A stretch of 64,000 bases of DNA from Apoderus coryli (taxonomy: Eukaryota > Arthropoda > Insecta > Coleoptera > Attelabidae): assembly GCA_911728435.2 (NCBI GenBank), contig OU452205.1:18594080-18658079 (forward strand), given 5' to 3'. The notes below the pieces were generated by a model. It saw only the letters and a program-made list of their open reading frames with translations. It made no database searches and had not been told where the DNA came from. Position numbers and translations under genes: made by a program. Within the stretch, counting starts at the first letter, position 1; each line of letters begins with the position of its first letter. This document shows positions 22,398 through 34,110 of this stretch, piece after piece.

Positions 22398-22890
22398 GAT
22401 GAAATATTCCATTGTTGATGAAAATTATATACTTAAAAAAGACATTGAATGTTTAAAAAAAGAACAAGTTTTAACTAACCCTTTTAGCCGAGGTTGAATA
22501 CTCAAATAGCTTGCAAAAAACAATTATTAAATTTTTGCAAAGCAAATTGCAATCTCATAACAATTATTACCAACAGTGCTGTGACCTTGAAAGCAGAAGT
22601 GACCAGCATGCACTGAATAATCAGCAGGCCTTGGGGGTGAACCAGTTGTTGCTAAAAATAAACATCCTATTTCTACCGTAGCACTGTTGTTGCTATTACT
22701 AGTGATAGGCAAATAGAGAATAGTAACAAGATTGTTTGCAACACTGGCACTGTGAAAAATAAGTCTGAGCAAAGTGTAAACAAATCAACTAATATGCTGT
22801 TAATAATAAACGAACTTTAGCTGAAATAATTAATAAATCTAAAGAAGCATCGAACAGAAGATACAAACAGCGAAATGATGCTATGTTATG
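22398..22890 (+). pseudogene. LINE ORF1 remnant
   Basis: Frames on the plus strand give ELMKYSIVDENYILKKDIEC, then LLAEVEYSNSLQKTIIKFL and, further on, LAEIINKSKEASNRRYKQRN. The coiled, lysine/glutamate-rich style is that of insect CR1/Jockey-like ORF1 proteins. Stops interrupt it. It lies upstream of, and in the same direction as, the RT remnant at 23.9 kb, so both may belong to one LINE. Confidence 0.55.
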
Positions 22891-22984
22891 ACCACATCAG
22901 TCTATCTATGTCTCAGTTCTCGTTTAAATGAGTATGGTGAAAAGTGGAGAATATCGAAGTACTCATTCATAATCTTTGCGCTCA

Positions 22985-23870
22985 TATAGGAAAAGGAACC
23001 CTCGAAATGTGAACCTCTGCAACGGAACAGAAAACATATTAAAACGCAGACTTCTCTCTTGTATGTGAGATCCGCGTATTAAAAAACAAAAAAAGGTATT
23101 TCGGAGTTTTATATACTAACATACTGAATAGATACTTTATTCTGAATTCAATTTTCGGTTCTTTTAAGTGAACTAAGAATGGTGTTATATGAGCAGCATA
23201 TGGAACTCTGTACACAAATGTCACACATGCAATCTGAATACGCTGGATCCTAAGCTTGCGATAGGTTGGCGAAAATAATAGTACACTTGACAACAATATG
23301 TGATATGTGGATCAACTAAGGATTTTATTAACTTTAATTTTGTTCTTTCACTAAGGAATCTCATCAAATTTTTGTTTTTGGTTTTGTACACAAAACTACA
23401 CTGTTCATCAAAGCTCAATTTATGGTCTATAATAACATCTAGATATTTGGCGTTATCACTCCAGGATATACAGGGTGAACTATCACTCAGTACAAAAATT
23501 TTAACCACATGCTCAGGAAAGTTTTACTTGTCCCATTTCGCTCATTACCACCGTCTGCCTCTCCGATCCAATACATATTGCTACCGTCTTATCAGGATTC
23601 AATTTCAATCCATGAAGCTGACACCACCTTGACAAGTCTTTAAGGTCCTCATTGATAAACTGCAACATGTTATCGAAGTTATCCAAAGTACAGTGCCCAT
23701 ACACATGAACATCATAAGCATACATGTGAATAAATGAATGTCTTAGAATTAAAGGCAAATCAAACGAAAATAAAGAAAATAATAAGGGTCCAAGAATACT
23801 CCCCTGGAGAACCCCGCTCTGTAATATCTTAAAATCAGAGTAACTTGAACGATAAGCATTGATGGTAGAT
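22985..23870 (-). pseudogene. CR1/Jockey-like LINE RT fragment (minus strand)
   Basis: The minus strand encodes LQSGVLQGSILGPLLFSLFS (RT motif B and onward), MYAYDVHVYG where the catalytic FADD/YADD box is altered to YAYD, HGLKLNPDKTVAICIG, and then AKYLDVIIDHKLSFDEQC. Several frame changes. It sits between the ORF1-like and RT parts of a plus-strand LINE, so it probably inserted there. Confidence 0.8.
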
Positions 23871-23874
23871 TTCT

Positions 23875-25510
23875 AACGTTTACTAATGTCATTGCAAATT
23901 CAGCTGAAAATTATTCTCCTCTAAAATTCAAAACAGTCACTACTTGGATTGTTAGGAGTTTAAAGAATCTGCTAGTGGTGCTTACTAAGTTGATAAACCA
24001 TTGCATTGGTACCGGTATTTCCGGCGGACTTGAAAAAGGCAAGGGTTATTCCAATCTACAAAAATAAAGGATCGGTTGATGATCCCAGTAACTATCGACC
24101 AATATCGATCTTGCCAACTTTTTCAAAAATCTTTGAATCTATTATTAAAGATCAAATAACTGAATATTTTGAAACAAATAATCTCTTCATGCAAAGTCCA
24201 TATGGCTTTCGTAATAAAAAATCTGGTACTCTTGCAATTAATAACCTTTTGGAATATGTTTCGGATGGCATGGAGCAGGGCTGTGACAGCTTTGCTTCCT
24301 TTTATGACCTCACTCAGGCTTTTAACTGTGTTTCACACGAAATACTTCTTCAAAAACTCTCTTACTATAACTTTGATGATGACAGTGTTGCCTTGGTTGG
24401 CTCCTATCTGAGCGATCGTTTTAAGGATTTTTTGTATGGGGGACGATACTCGGAAAGACAAAGGGTTGGACGAGGTGCGCCACAGGGCTCGGATTTAGAA
24501 CATTTACTGTTTTTGATATATTTAAATGATTTATACAGATTTCAAGAAGACTCAAATATAATCCTCTTTGCTAACGACAAAACTAGTCTGATTAGATATC
24601 GACCAACCGACCCTTTAGGGGAGTTGGCTAATGCTGTTGAGACTGACATAGTCAATTGGTTTCTTACAAATGATCTGGAATCAGGCTAAAACCCACAGCA
24701 TGAACTTCACTTTGCGTTTCGCGCCTATTGATTTTAAGAGCGATGTTCGCGTGAAGGGGTTCATCTTGATCCTAAATTAACATAGAAGAGTCATGTTCGG
24801 CAGCTTGGGTGCTCGCTGTCCAGGATCATATATCTCATCAGAAGGCTTGCGCAGAGTGTTTCAATCGCCAATCTGTTGACGGTGTATAACGGATATTTTG
24901 TCTCCCGTATGTCGTATGGTATTTTGAACTGGGGACATAGTTCCTATGCTATGAAAATCTTTAAGCTACAGAGGCGATGTTTACGTACAATGTTGAGGCT
25001 CGGTTGGCGTGACTGCTGTAAAAAATATTTTGTTGAACATGTACTAGGTACTTACTTTGCCTTCCTTGTACATCTTCAACTGTCTCGGCTACATTTGATC
25101 CAATGCATCGCAGTTCACTCGTGACTCTGATATACATAATTATAGTACGCGAAATCCAAATGACATATTGCCTGAATTTCACCGACTATTGAGGACTAGG
25201 AAAGGTTCTGGCTACTATTATTGTGTTAAATTTTATAATAAGCTGTCGTCTCACATAAAAAACCTTGGTGAAGTCCAGTTTAACAAAAGAATAAAAACAT
25301 TTTTGATATCTCAAGCTTTTTATGCCTTTGAGGACTATTTCAGAAGCGATATTGTAAAGTTTTTATAGATTTTAGTTTGTTTTATTTTGTTACTATTTTA
25401 ATTTGTTTGTAAGCCTTTCTTTGTTACTATAATTTTGATTGATTTGTTTGACGTACTATACATGTTTTGTGACATAAAATGGTGAATAACTATATCTGTA
25501 TCTATCTATT
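23875..25510 (+). pseudogene. CR1/Jockey-like LINE RT and 3' end (plus strand)
   Basis: Readable parts: FPADLKKARVIPIYKNKG, NYRPISILPTFSKIFES, SFASFYDLTQAFNCVSHE (motif A), APQGSDLEHLLFLIYLNDL (motif B, usually GSILGP, altered), and LFANDKT where FADD has become FAND. Downstream frames give RMSYGILNWGHSS and the terminal EFHRLLRTRKGSGYYY to FRSDIVKFL. The loss of the catalytic Asp and several frameshifts make it inactive. The 3' end follows within about 150 bp. Confidence 0.82.
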
Positions 25511-25636
25511 AAAGACATCATAGACTACACACACTGCCATAATGCAATATTTCTCTTTTGCTTATCGCAAATAAATATAAATACGTAAACAAACAAAGAT
25601 ATTCAACTAAGTTGACAGCGTATAGAGTATATAATC

Positions 25637-25797
25637 GATATACAAAGAAATCAAATAAACTAACTTGTACGAATTAAAAAAAAATTCGTGACACAAGTGG
25701 GATTTGAACCCACACCTCCCGATATCCGGGCAGTTGTTTAACAGTTTTTCTAATTTGTACAAGTTGTTTATTTAATTTCTTTGTATATCGAGGATAT
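25637..25797 (-). repeat. Short foldback enclosing a partial tRNA-like sequence
   Basis: Ends TCGATATACAAAGAAATC and GATTTCTTTGTATATCGA-like arms of about 40 bp form an inverted repeat (AACTTGTACGAATT against AATTTGTACAAGTT inside). Between them, on the minus strand, lie CCCGGATATCGGGAGGT and the B-box-like GTGGGTTCAAATCCCAC. The 5' half of a tRNA is missing. Confidence 0.65.
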
Positions 25798-26413
25798 ACT
25801 AGTACACATTATATTATATAGTATTAAAACATTTTAGAAAATACAAATATTTCTTCTGACAATTAATTCAATATATGTTGAACTTTTTAACGATTTGCCA
25901 CCATAAAAATGCAATTTATCCTCTCATGTTTCAAAAAGAAAATATATTTTCGTACACAAAAAAAGTGATTTTCATCACGAAATTTTATGCGGGTTTGTAC
26001 CCATGTCTGTATATTCTGACTATAAAATGGGAACGTGCCCTACAAAATTTACGTGCTTTGCAAATATATATTTGGTAGTCTATAAATAGAATATTGAGAA
26101 ATGTAACATCAAATGTAAACGTACATTGTCTTATACAAAAAACATATTATTATTACTTAGTGTAAAAAAATGGAATGTAACGTAATGTAGGTACTTAGAA
26201 AGCTTCTTATAACTTATAAAATAAAAAGGTATTAAGAAAATTCGGAAAAATAATAAGTTTGCTGTTAAAATAGGTAAACTTATCTTATTAATTATTATTA
26301 TGTCCTAAGATTCGCAGGAATGCTAATCGTATGTAACAATAAACATAAATTTGTTGCCAAAGCTTACTTTTTAGAATATTCTCAGAACAAACGTTATCGT
26401 TTCTAATGAAATA
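25798..26413. other. AT-rich stretch without recognised features
   Basis: Nothing beyond short accidental frames is seen before the TA target site of the mariner-type element. Confidence 0.5.
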
Positions 26414-26415
26414 TA

Positions 26416-26755
26416 CAGGGTGGTCCAACGAAAAGTTTGCACCTAGCTTTTCTCTTTTTTTTGTAGTCGAATGCGAAAATGCTCGGACACGTCGATTTTG
26501 CTTTTGAGGGGGACACATTTTAAACATATTTTTCGATCTGCGCCTTTAACCCCCTAGCGGGGGTGAGTAACAACCCTAAAATTTTAAATGGAAAGAGGGG
26601 TCTAATGACATATCATTTGAAAGGACACAAAATTGTCTTTCTAATGATACCCTATTTGTCGAATTTTACTAAAACAGTTAATACGAAAACGACTTTAAAG
26701 ACATTAAGCCGATAATTTTGGTATTAATGAGAAATACAAATAAGTTTTAATTATT
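26416..26755 (+). repeat. Left 340-bp TIR of mariner-type element
   Basis: Begins CAGGGTGGTCC and ends at TTTTAATTATT. Compared with the right TIR the visible difference is GAAAAGTTTGC against GAAAAATTTGC. Confidence 0.92.
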
Positions 26756-26859
26756 GCGAGTGAAAACACCTGCAATCGTTAGTACATTCCAATGTTTGTT
26801 AGTTTTAACATTGCTTTGTAAAAAAAGTAAACAAGCTGTTAAATTGATTTATTAAAACG

Positions 26860-27933
26860 TTACATTAACAAATGTTGAAAATGTGACCCATTTGATTCCA
26901 TACAATAATACAGATTTTGTTCAAATCTATTTCTAACATTTTGTAGCATATCAGGTGTTATGTTTCTGCACTCTTCTGTAATGCGTTGGCGAAGATCTTC
27001 TATGGACTCGGGCTTCGTGGCAAAACATTTATTTTTTAAGTGCCCCCAAAGAAAAAAGTCTAAAGGCGATAAATCCGGTGACCTGGCAGGCCATTCAATT
27101 GGGCCCCTCCTTCCAATCCACCGTCCAGGGAACCGGTCATCTAAGAACTGTCTTACAGGAGCCACATAGTGCGGAGGTGCTCCATCTTGCTGGAAATAAA
27201 GCCGATCAGCAGTATGATTTTGGTCATCTTCTATTATTTGTGTTATTAAAGGATCAATTGTGTCTTCAAGCATGTTTAGGTACACTTCACCAGTTAAATT
27301 TCCAGGAATAAAAAGTGGTCCTATAATATGATTTCCTAATATGCCACACCAGACGTTTATTTTTTGAGGATACTGGGTATGAACCTCACGGAATAAATGT
27401 GGGTTACTGTCATCCCAGTAACGGCAATTGTGCCTATTTACAGCTCCATTCAAATAAAATGTGCATTCGTCGGAAAAACAAATGTTAAATAATAATTGCG
27501 GATCTTCAATTAAACGCTGGCTCATTGCTTCACAAAATTGCAGCCTTCTATCAGGATCATCCTCATTTAGTTCCTGTACTAATTTGATTTTGTACGGATG
27601 AAATTTGTACGCTTTTAAAATTCGTATTATGGACGAACGGGAGACACCTGAGGCTTCAGCTAGTTGACGGGTACTTTGACTATGATCCATTTCAACATGC
27701 CCTAAAACAGCGACTTCCACAGCTTCATTTCTGATCGGTTTCTGCGGCTGGTGTTTTACATTACAGACAGATCCGGCATCTACAAACTTTTTAACTAACT
27801 TGCCAACGTACACATCATTCACATTTTTATCGGGATGTCTCTCATTAAATAAGCGAGCCGTAAGTCTAGCACTACTATTATTTTGAAAATAAAGTTTAAC
27901 AATTTCAACTCGTTCTAGAATGGAATAAATCAT
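26860..27933 (-). CDS. Mariner-type DDD transposase, 357 aa, DD41D spacing
   Basis: The start ATG gives MIYSILERVEIVKLYF, fitting the helix-turn-helix start of the family. HTH region: STRQLAEASGVSRSSIIRIL (about residues 85-105). Catalytic Asp 1 is in CFSDECTFYLNG and Asp 2 in YFQQDGAPPHY. Asp 3 is in SPDLSPLDFFLWGHLK, with 41 residues between Asp 2 and Asp 3. NVWCGILGNHIIGPLF and WPARSPDLSPLD are family hallmarks. No stops or frameshifts. The enzyme would cut and paste its element at TA sites. DD41D spacing is known from rosa-like and VS-like mariners, but the long TIRs are less typical; I leave the subfamily open. Confidence 0.93.
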   Translation of the reverse strand: MIYSILERVEIVKLYFQNNSSARLTARLFNERHPDKNVNDVYVGKLVKKFVDAGSVCNVKHQPQKPIRNEAVEVAVLGHVEMDHSQSTRQLAEASGVSRSSIIRILKAYKFHPYKIKLVQELNEDDPDRRLQFCEAMSQRLIEDPQLLFNICFSDECTFYLNGAVNRHNCRYWDDSNPHLFREVHTQYPQKINVWCGILGNHIIGPLFIPGNLTGEVYLNMLEDTIDPLITQIIEDDQNHTADRLYFQQDGAPPHYVAPVRQFLDDRFPGRWIGRRGPIEWPARSPDLSPLDFFLWGHLKNKCFATKPESIEDLRQRITEECRNITPDMLQNVRNRFEQNLYYCMESNGSHFQHLLM

Positions 27934-28162
27934 TTTGTACGGTAAAAGTAAAATAACTTGAGAAGCAACCAAACTGAATCAATGAAAAGACTAAAATAAA
28001 CGGTGTAAATTCTTTTCCTACACGTATCTGCAGTTTTTATTTCAACAAAAAACGCAAACGATTAGTGAGGAATTTAGTTCTGATAAATAAGATAGTGTTT
28101 TTGAAATCCCGTTTTTCTTCAAAGTAAATAATTTAGAAATGATTGTAGTTGTTTTCAGTCGT

Positions 28163-28502
28163 AATAATTAAAACTTATTTGTATTTCTCATTAATACCAA
28201 AATTATCGGCTTAATGTCTTTAAAGTCGTTTTCGTATTAACTGTTTTAGTAAAATTCGACAAATAGGGTATCATTAGAAAGACAATTTTGTGTCCTTTCA
28301 AATGATATGTCATTAGACCCCTCTTTCCATTTAAAATTTTAGGGTTGTTACTCACCCCCGCTAGGGGGTTAAAGGCGCAGATCGAAAAATATGTTTAAAA
28401 TGTGTCCCCCTCAAAAGCAAAATCGACGTGTCCGAGCATTTTCGCATTCGACTACAAAAAAAAGAGAAAAGCTAGGTGCAAATTTTTCGTTGGACCACCC
28501 TG
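28163..28502 (-). repeat. Right 340-bp TIR of mariner-type element
   Basis: Reverse complement of the left TIR; ends with GGACCACCCTG followed by TA. Confidence 0.92.
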
Positions 28503-28504
28503 TA

Positions 28505-29038
28505 TACATTAATTTAAGAAAATGTCCATACAGTGCAAAATACATACGTGCAAAATATTCTCCTGAATATGTATATTTGTCTTCTATGACCACTTAATAA
28601 ATAATAATTTTTAATTAACATGGTATCCTAGAAAAGCATCTTAAGTCAAAAATATAGTTTTTATTCTTGGGAACGAATAAAGTTTGAATAATTATTATTT
28701 TTGGTTTGTATAATTGCTAAGAAACGGATAAATATTCTTATTCTAGGCATTGTCTTGTCCAGTAGGTAACAGAAGTACTAGGAAATGTAGGTGGTTATGT
28801 TACTACGAATAATATTTGTTTTTACGATATTTTTCCTATAATCAAAAATAGTGTAAGATGCAGAAAAATCATGGGGTATAATTTTTTCAACTAAACTTAT
28901 AAAATTCTGCTAAATAAAAAGGACATCCATTAAAACAGTGTATTTTATTTAAACATTTTTTTTTCAGATATGAAATAAATTTTTTATTCATACCCTGTAT
29001 CTAATATCAAAGAATTAATAATAATAATATTATAGTAT
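28505..29038. other. AT-rich stretch without recognised features
   Basis: No coding or repeat signal beyond a CATACCCTGTATCTA motif near 28,990, reminiscent of transposon ends. Confidence 0.45.
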
Positions 29039-29044
29039 CGGTAG

Positions 29045-29207
29045 TATTAGCGACCCATTTAGGGACCCATAAGCTGAAGAAGTGTGGCTTAGATGTGAAG
29101 AACAACTGGGAGCAGATCGCGAACAACCGACGGAGATGGAGGCGTACCATTTACGAGGCCCATCAAGCTTTTGAGGAGCAGCGTCGACGACAAGAGGATG
29201 CGAAGTG
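29045..29207 (+). pseudogene. C-terminal fragment of a LINE-like protein
   Basis: A frame gives KKCGLDVKNNWEQIANNRRR then WRRTIYEAHQAFEEQRR and a stop. The tryptophan- and arginine-rich tail resembles the end of RTE-like LINE proteins. GC content is much higher than its surroundings. Identification is tentative. Confidence 0.4.
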
Positions 29208-29657
29208 ACAGCATCCAAAAGAGACCGAACGCATCGATGGGGCAGCGCACATCCAACACCCGGTAAATGGTGGTGAATGGGCGTGTTTTGTGACAAGATT
29301 TGTGGCTAGATGATCGGTCTGTTTAGCCATCTTAGGGTTCACAACCGAAATCCCTGAGTTGGAGTAATGTATACTCGCTAGCCAATGAATACTGATGATG
29401 ATTATTCCCTCGAGGCTGCCGGCCAGTCTTTATTAAAGGGTGTAGGAGAGATACGTAACAGATATAGTCAACATTCGATAGTTAACAGTGTTGTGACATA
29501 TATAAATAATATTGAAATAAATAGTACAAATAAATACAGTCATATTAGTGCATTGATGTTATTAGTTTGTTGAAGTGTTTAGTTATCAAGTGCATATAAA
29601 TTAGTTTTAATTATCGACCGTTATTTCACACTACGAACCACGAAAATAGTTATTTAT

Positions 29658-29773
29658 GTAATAAGTGTGCGAAGGATAATTTCGCGCATTGAGACAGAAA
29701 TTTATTTTGACGATGCGCAGCTGAGTCAAAATATCTGTTGAATGCGCGAAATTTCTTCGCACACATATTACAT
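29658..29773. repeat. Imperfect hairpin with GTGCGAAG motif
   Basis: GTAATAAGTGTGCGAAGGA and ATAATTTCGCGCATT are mirrored by AATGCGCGAAATTTCTTC and GCACACATATTAC. A ~50-nt loop separates the arms. Confidence 0.7.
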
Positions 29774-30271
29774 ACAACATTTTTTCTACAACTGCAGATA
29801 TTTCGTTTCATCAATAATTACTATTCTAAAGAATACTCATATTATTTATAATAATTATAAATATACCTTATACCTTGTATATTTCGTTGCTATGAAAAGT
29901 AAAATATACTCACATACGCTTTTTTAATTTTGACAAAAAGGTGACAACTAGTTTTTATTGTAATTTCTAATAATTAAATATTAAGTATGTAAAATATGGA
30001 AAATGAAGCTATAAGCAGTGACCAAGAGGCAGTATGAAAGGACATACAGTCAATTCAAAGAGTGCCCTAAAACTAAAAAATTTGAAAAAGTGAGTGAAAA
30101 TGTTCGGTTAGGATAATTGATTGTACCATTAACGTGAATATTGTGAAGAATATTTAATACCTACTTAATTAAGAATGTTTGAATCAATTTATGTTTTTCA
30201 TATATTATTAGTACCTACAATAAAGTTGAATTCTACGTATACTTAGATCGTGTTAAAGTTAGTGCACGCAG

Positions 30272-30330
30272 TATTTCGCAAACGCCGGTGCGCGAAGAAA
30301 ATTCTTCGCACATCGGCGTTTGCGAAATAT
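30272..30330. repeat. Strong hairpin, 27-bp arms
   Basis: TATTTCGCAAACGCCGGTGC plus GCGAAGAA pairs with TTCTTCGCACATCGGCGTTT plus GCGAAATA, with almost no loop. It shares the GTGCGAAG/CTTCGCAC motif with the hairpin at 29.7 kb, so both may be parts of one element of about 0.7 kb. Confidence 0.8.
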
Positions 30331-30589
30331 CATTTGTCACATTAAAAGTGGTGAAAAAATGTCACTCTTTTTTGACAGTTGTAGAAAAACGTTACGTTAG
30401 TGTCAGGTATGGGGTGTGAAATACAGAGTGGACTTAAGTTTACTAATTGCGTTAATTAAGACATTATTTAGTTTGTTTAGATTAAATAATAAATAGACTA
30501 GTAGGTATATAAAAACTTTAAAATTAATGATTATGTTGAAGAATAAATAAGTGACTATATAAATTGGACCTAAATAAATCGAAGTGAAA

Positions 30590-31060
30590 ATGTCGTTAAA
30601 AAGGGGTGCTACACTAATAGAATTGAAGGTGGCAGAACTAAAGGCTGATTTGGAAGAAAGGGACCTGGAAACTTCGGGAAAGAAAGAAGTTCTACAAAAT
30701 CGTTTACGTGAAGTTAAGGAGCCTGAAACATACCTATTTATGAATTTTGATATAATAGAACAAAAAATGTGCCAAACTTTAGAACAAAAAATTAATGAAA
30801 ATAACAATGATTTACAACAAAAATTAATCGAAAATAACAATGATTTACCACAAAATTTGGGAACTTTAGAAGAGAAACCTAAATCATACAGTCGAAATTA
30901 TGAACGAAAACTTTGAAGGAAATCTAAGCAACTTGGATCACAAGGTATGCAATCTGGAAGATAAGCTGAATCACAAGGTGGGCGATCTAGAAGATAGATT
31001 TTTAATGGAAATAAATAAAATTAAAAAACTTTTGCTGTCACTCAAAGTTCAACATTAAAG
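30590..31060 (+). pseudogene. SAP-domain ORF, probably retroelement-derived
   Basis: The ATG starts MSLKRGATLIELKVAELKAD, then LEERDLETSGKKEVLQNRL, a clear SAP (SAF-A/B, Acinus, PIAS) DNA-binding motif at about residues 10-45. An asparagine/glutamate-rich coiled-coil stretch with repeated NENNNDL follows. The frame stops at codon 109, but a neighbouring frame continues with heptad-like HKVCNLEDKLNHKVGDLED, so a frameshift is likely. SAP domains occur at the N-terminus of gag-like proteins of some insect LTR elements. No protease, RT or PBS is seen. It could instead be a host-gene remnant. Confidence 0.55.
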
Positions 31061-31639
31061 AGTCAGTCACTCGATATGTTCGAGAGTTCAATTACAAAAC
31101 CTGCCCTGAGAACTGTACGTTTTTCCGATGCATCCAGAGCATCGAGTATTTCCACAGCTCTGAAATAATAAAGATGAGAATAATAATAATAATAGTCTCT
31201 ATTCAAATTGCGTACCTACCTATATTTTAAATAAAACAATCAATAGTACACAATCGAAAAGGCATGAGTGCAGCTTAATAATATGTTTATGAAATCATTA
31301 TGTATATGTGAAAAATTAATTAATTCTAAGAAATGGTAACACACCAAGATTCGATTAAAGATCACTAAGTTAAAAACTTGTCAGTAATCTCAAATCAATC
31401 ACGAATCCATTCCAGATCATCCGTTCCGATTATAGTACATTGTCGTTTTTCACATAATTTGATATTAATTACAATATAAATAACATTCACAAAACGAAAC
31501 AAATAACAATACTCAGTCAAAGTACGAATTACCAAAACCAATACAAAAATCGATTCACAACAGTATCAAACCCTCGAATTAGACAGCCGTGCATTATCAG
31601 TTGTGTTTTGCAATTAATGATAGCTTGTATAATTATTTA
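31061..31639. other. AT-rich stretch without recognised features
   Basis: A short (AAT)n run lies near 31,180. Nothing else is recognised. Confidence 0.45.
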
Positions 31640-34110
31640 TAACCACACATTTAAATGTTTTCTGAATCCTTTAGTACGGATCTTTTGTTTGTAGTCAACA
31701 GGAAGTAGATTAAACAATTTCTGGCCAATATACATATAACTTCTTTGGCCTATTGTTAAATGTGGCCTAGGTAAGGTAATATTTTCACCAGCCTTATATC
31801 TAGTACTCTAATTACTCGGAGGCATGGAAAAATCCCTGTGGATCTGATCTGAAGGATATCTTGTGTCCAGTCCAAAGATTATTTTAAGAACTCTTCTTTG
31901 GATGACAGATAGAGGATTTAAACTAGTGCGGTATGCCCCACCCCATCCTACAATTCCGTAACATATTAATGATTGTACTAAAGCGTAATACGAAATGAGC
32001 AAATTTTCCCTGTCAAGTATCTTACCAAATTGCCTAAATAAATATATTAAGGATCTTATTCTCTTAACTAAAGACAGGACATGCAAATCCCACCTCAAGT
32101 TACAGTCCACAATTATCCCCGCGTACTTTATATTATCTGTTCTATGTAAGACCCTATCGAAAATGGTACATATTTTGTTTTATCCAAATTAAGTTGAAGC
32201 AAATTTATATCTAACCAATTCGTTATTTTTTCATATCTTGGGTTATATTTGCTCCCACTTCCTCCCAGTCCTTACCCTCGATGAACAAGACAGTATCTTC
32301 GGCAAACGAGATAACTTTGCCACATGTTTCCACACTGAGCAAGTCGTTAAGGTATATTAGAAACAATATTGGTCCCAAGACCGTCCCCTGGGGTATCCCG
32401 TAGGTAACGGTTCTAGGTCCACTTCTTATCCCATTGGCCTCCACAATATGTTTCTTATTAGATAGATAACTATTTATCAGGTCGTGCGCAAGCCCCCTGC
32501 CCCCTAATTCCTACTGAATCAAGTTTTATTAAAAGCGCTTCATGGCTAACTGTGTCGAACGCTTTCGCCAAATCAAGGAATACTCCAGCACACGGCCTGC
32601 TTGAATCTAGGCATCTGTATATGTTGGATGTTAATAGAGCTATCGCGTCATTGGTCGACTTACCTTCAGAGAACCCAAACTGGTTACTTGACAATATTTT
32701 ATGGTTTACGAGAAAGGAAACGAGTCGCTTCTTAAAAGCCTTTTCGAGGACTTTAGCAAGGTTCGAAATCAAACTAATGGGCCTATAGTTTCGTGTTAAA
32801 TTTTTTTCGCCACTTTTATAAATTGGTTTTATTACTGCTAACTTAAAATGTGCCGGACATTTACCTGAAAGGAATATCAGGTTCACGATATGGACTAATG
32901 GTTTAGCGATATATTCGTTAATTTTCTTTAACATGTCCGTTCTTATTGCGTCGAAACCCGGGGACGAGGATGACTTCAAAGAATTAATTATGTTGGCAAT
33001 TTCCGTTCGCAAACTGGTTCTAGAAAAATTGAATTCCTGTTCCGGGCCTTGATATAGCTCTGTATAGTATTTAGAGAAATTCTCGAGCCCCGCAACACAT
33101 CGTCCGCCTTCTTCTTACCAATATCAGCATAATAGTCGTTAAAATTGTTGGCTATTTCGAATAAGTTTGTGGTTGGCGTATTGTTGTGATCGAGAATCTC
33201 CTGGGGAGGGTCGAGACACTTCGTTTTTGTTTGGTTTCTGTAATCTCTAAGTGTTTTTTAGTATTGTTTTTATTCTGCAGTATTTCCCCTTTATAATATT
33301 GGGCTTTTAGATTGGTTGTCAACCCAACAATTCTGTTCCTATAATATTTATACTGCTCGTAAATTTCCTGATTGTTCGTCCTCTTGAATTTCTTGTATAG
33401 CTTATCTCGTTCCTCCATTGATTTTATAAGTCCCCTTGAAATCCATGGTTTCTTTTTACGTTTTTCGTTTATTTGAACATGCGTTGTAACCCTGCATATA
33501 TGCTGATCCAAGATTGATACAAATATTTTTGTAGCAGCCTCTGGATCGGTTTCATTAAAAAGATCATTAAAAGTTTCTCTAGATAAGTTCTCGATTAGTT
33601 TATCATAATTTATAAAGCTCTTTTTTGTTCTATTTATTTTATTTGCTTTCATTTCCGTACTTATTTTCAAAATTGTTGGATAATGATCAGTTATTTTAGG
33701 GTAGAGAACAACTGGGGCCAGTTTTTGATAATCCACAAAAGGACTTCGAAAAAATATATGGTCTAGGCACGTCCTTGAGTCCCCGTCGACACGTGTAGGT
33801 TTATTTATCAGTGATTTAAATCCATTTTCATACAAAACATTTAAATATTGCATAGAATCTCGTGAGCGGCCCAAAATATCGATGTTTATATCCCCGACGA
33901 TTATTTCAGTGTCACTAGAATTGTGGTTGTTCAGTAAGTAACGTTCCAATTCCTCGATAAAAGAAGAAACTTCTACTGTATGAGGCCTATAAATTGAAAC
34001 AATGGAAATTACTCGATTTTTATACCTCACTGTGAGCTTAACACATTTAATTTTAGCTATCTCAATTATTTCACTCCGAAACTGATACACGGATTTCACT
34101 ATGACAGAGT
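31640..34110 (-). pseudogene. CR1/Jockey-like LINE: APE endonuclease and RT, several frameshifts
   Basis: On the minus strand the order is as follows. An AP-type endonuclease lacks its N-terminal part: IVGDINIDILG, INKPTRV, CLDHIFFR and the catalytic TDHYP. A linker contains RDKLYKKFKRT. The RT has SSSPGFDAI, YRPISLISNLAKVLEK, GVFLDLAKAFDTVSHE, GIPQGTVLGPILFLIYLNDL and SFAEDTVLF, where FADD has become FAED. The thumb and C-terminal part ends in KIIFGLDTRYPSD. Frame breaks occur at about 33,150-33,010, 32,470-32,440 and 32,220-32,110. The altered catalytic box and frame breaks show it is dead. The 5' truncation lies inside the endonuclease. Confidence 0.9.

Larger units (their letters stand above)
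26416..28502 (-). mobile_element. Intact mariner-type (IS630/Tc1/mariner) transposon with 340-bp TIRs
   Basis: The ends CAGGGTGGTCCAACGAAAA and its complement are flanked by TA on both sides, the target duplication of this superfamily. The two 340-bp TIRs differ at about one base by eye. A single full transposase ORF runs on the minus strand between them. Near-identical long TIRs and an open transposase suggest recent insertion and possible activity. Confidence 0.93.

Noticed and set aside
25686..25755. Possible functional tRNA gene
   Set aside because: Only the anticodon and T-arm half is present and it is enclosed in an inverted repeat; no full cloverleaf.
28391..28597. Frames with the same protein start in both mariner TIRs
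   Set aside because: They are translations of the 340-bp inverted repeats, not genes.
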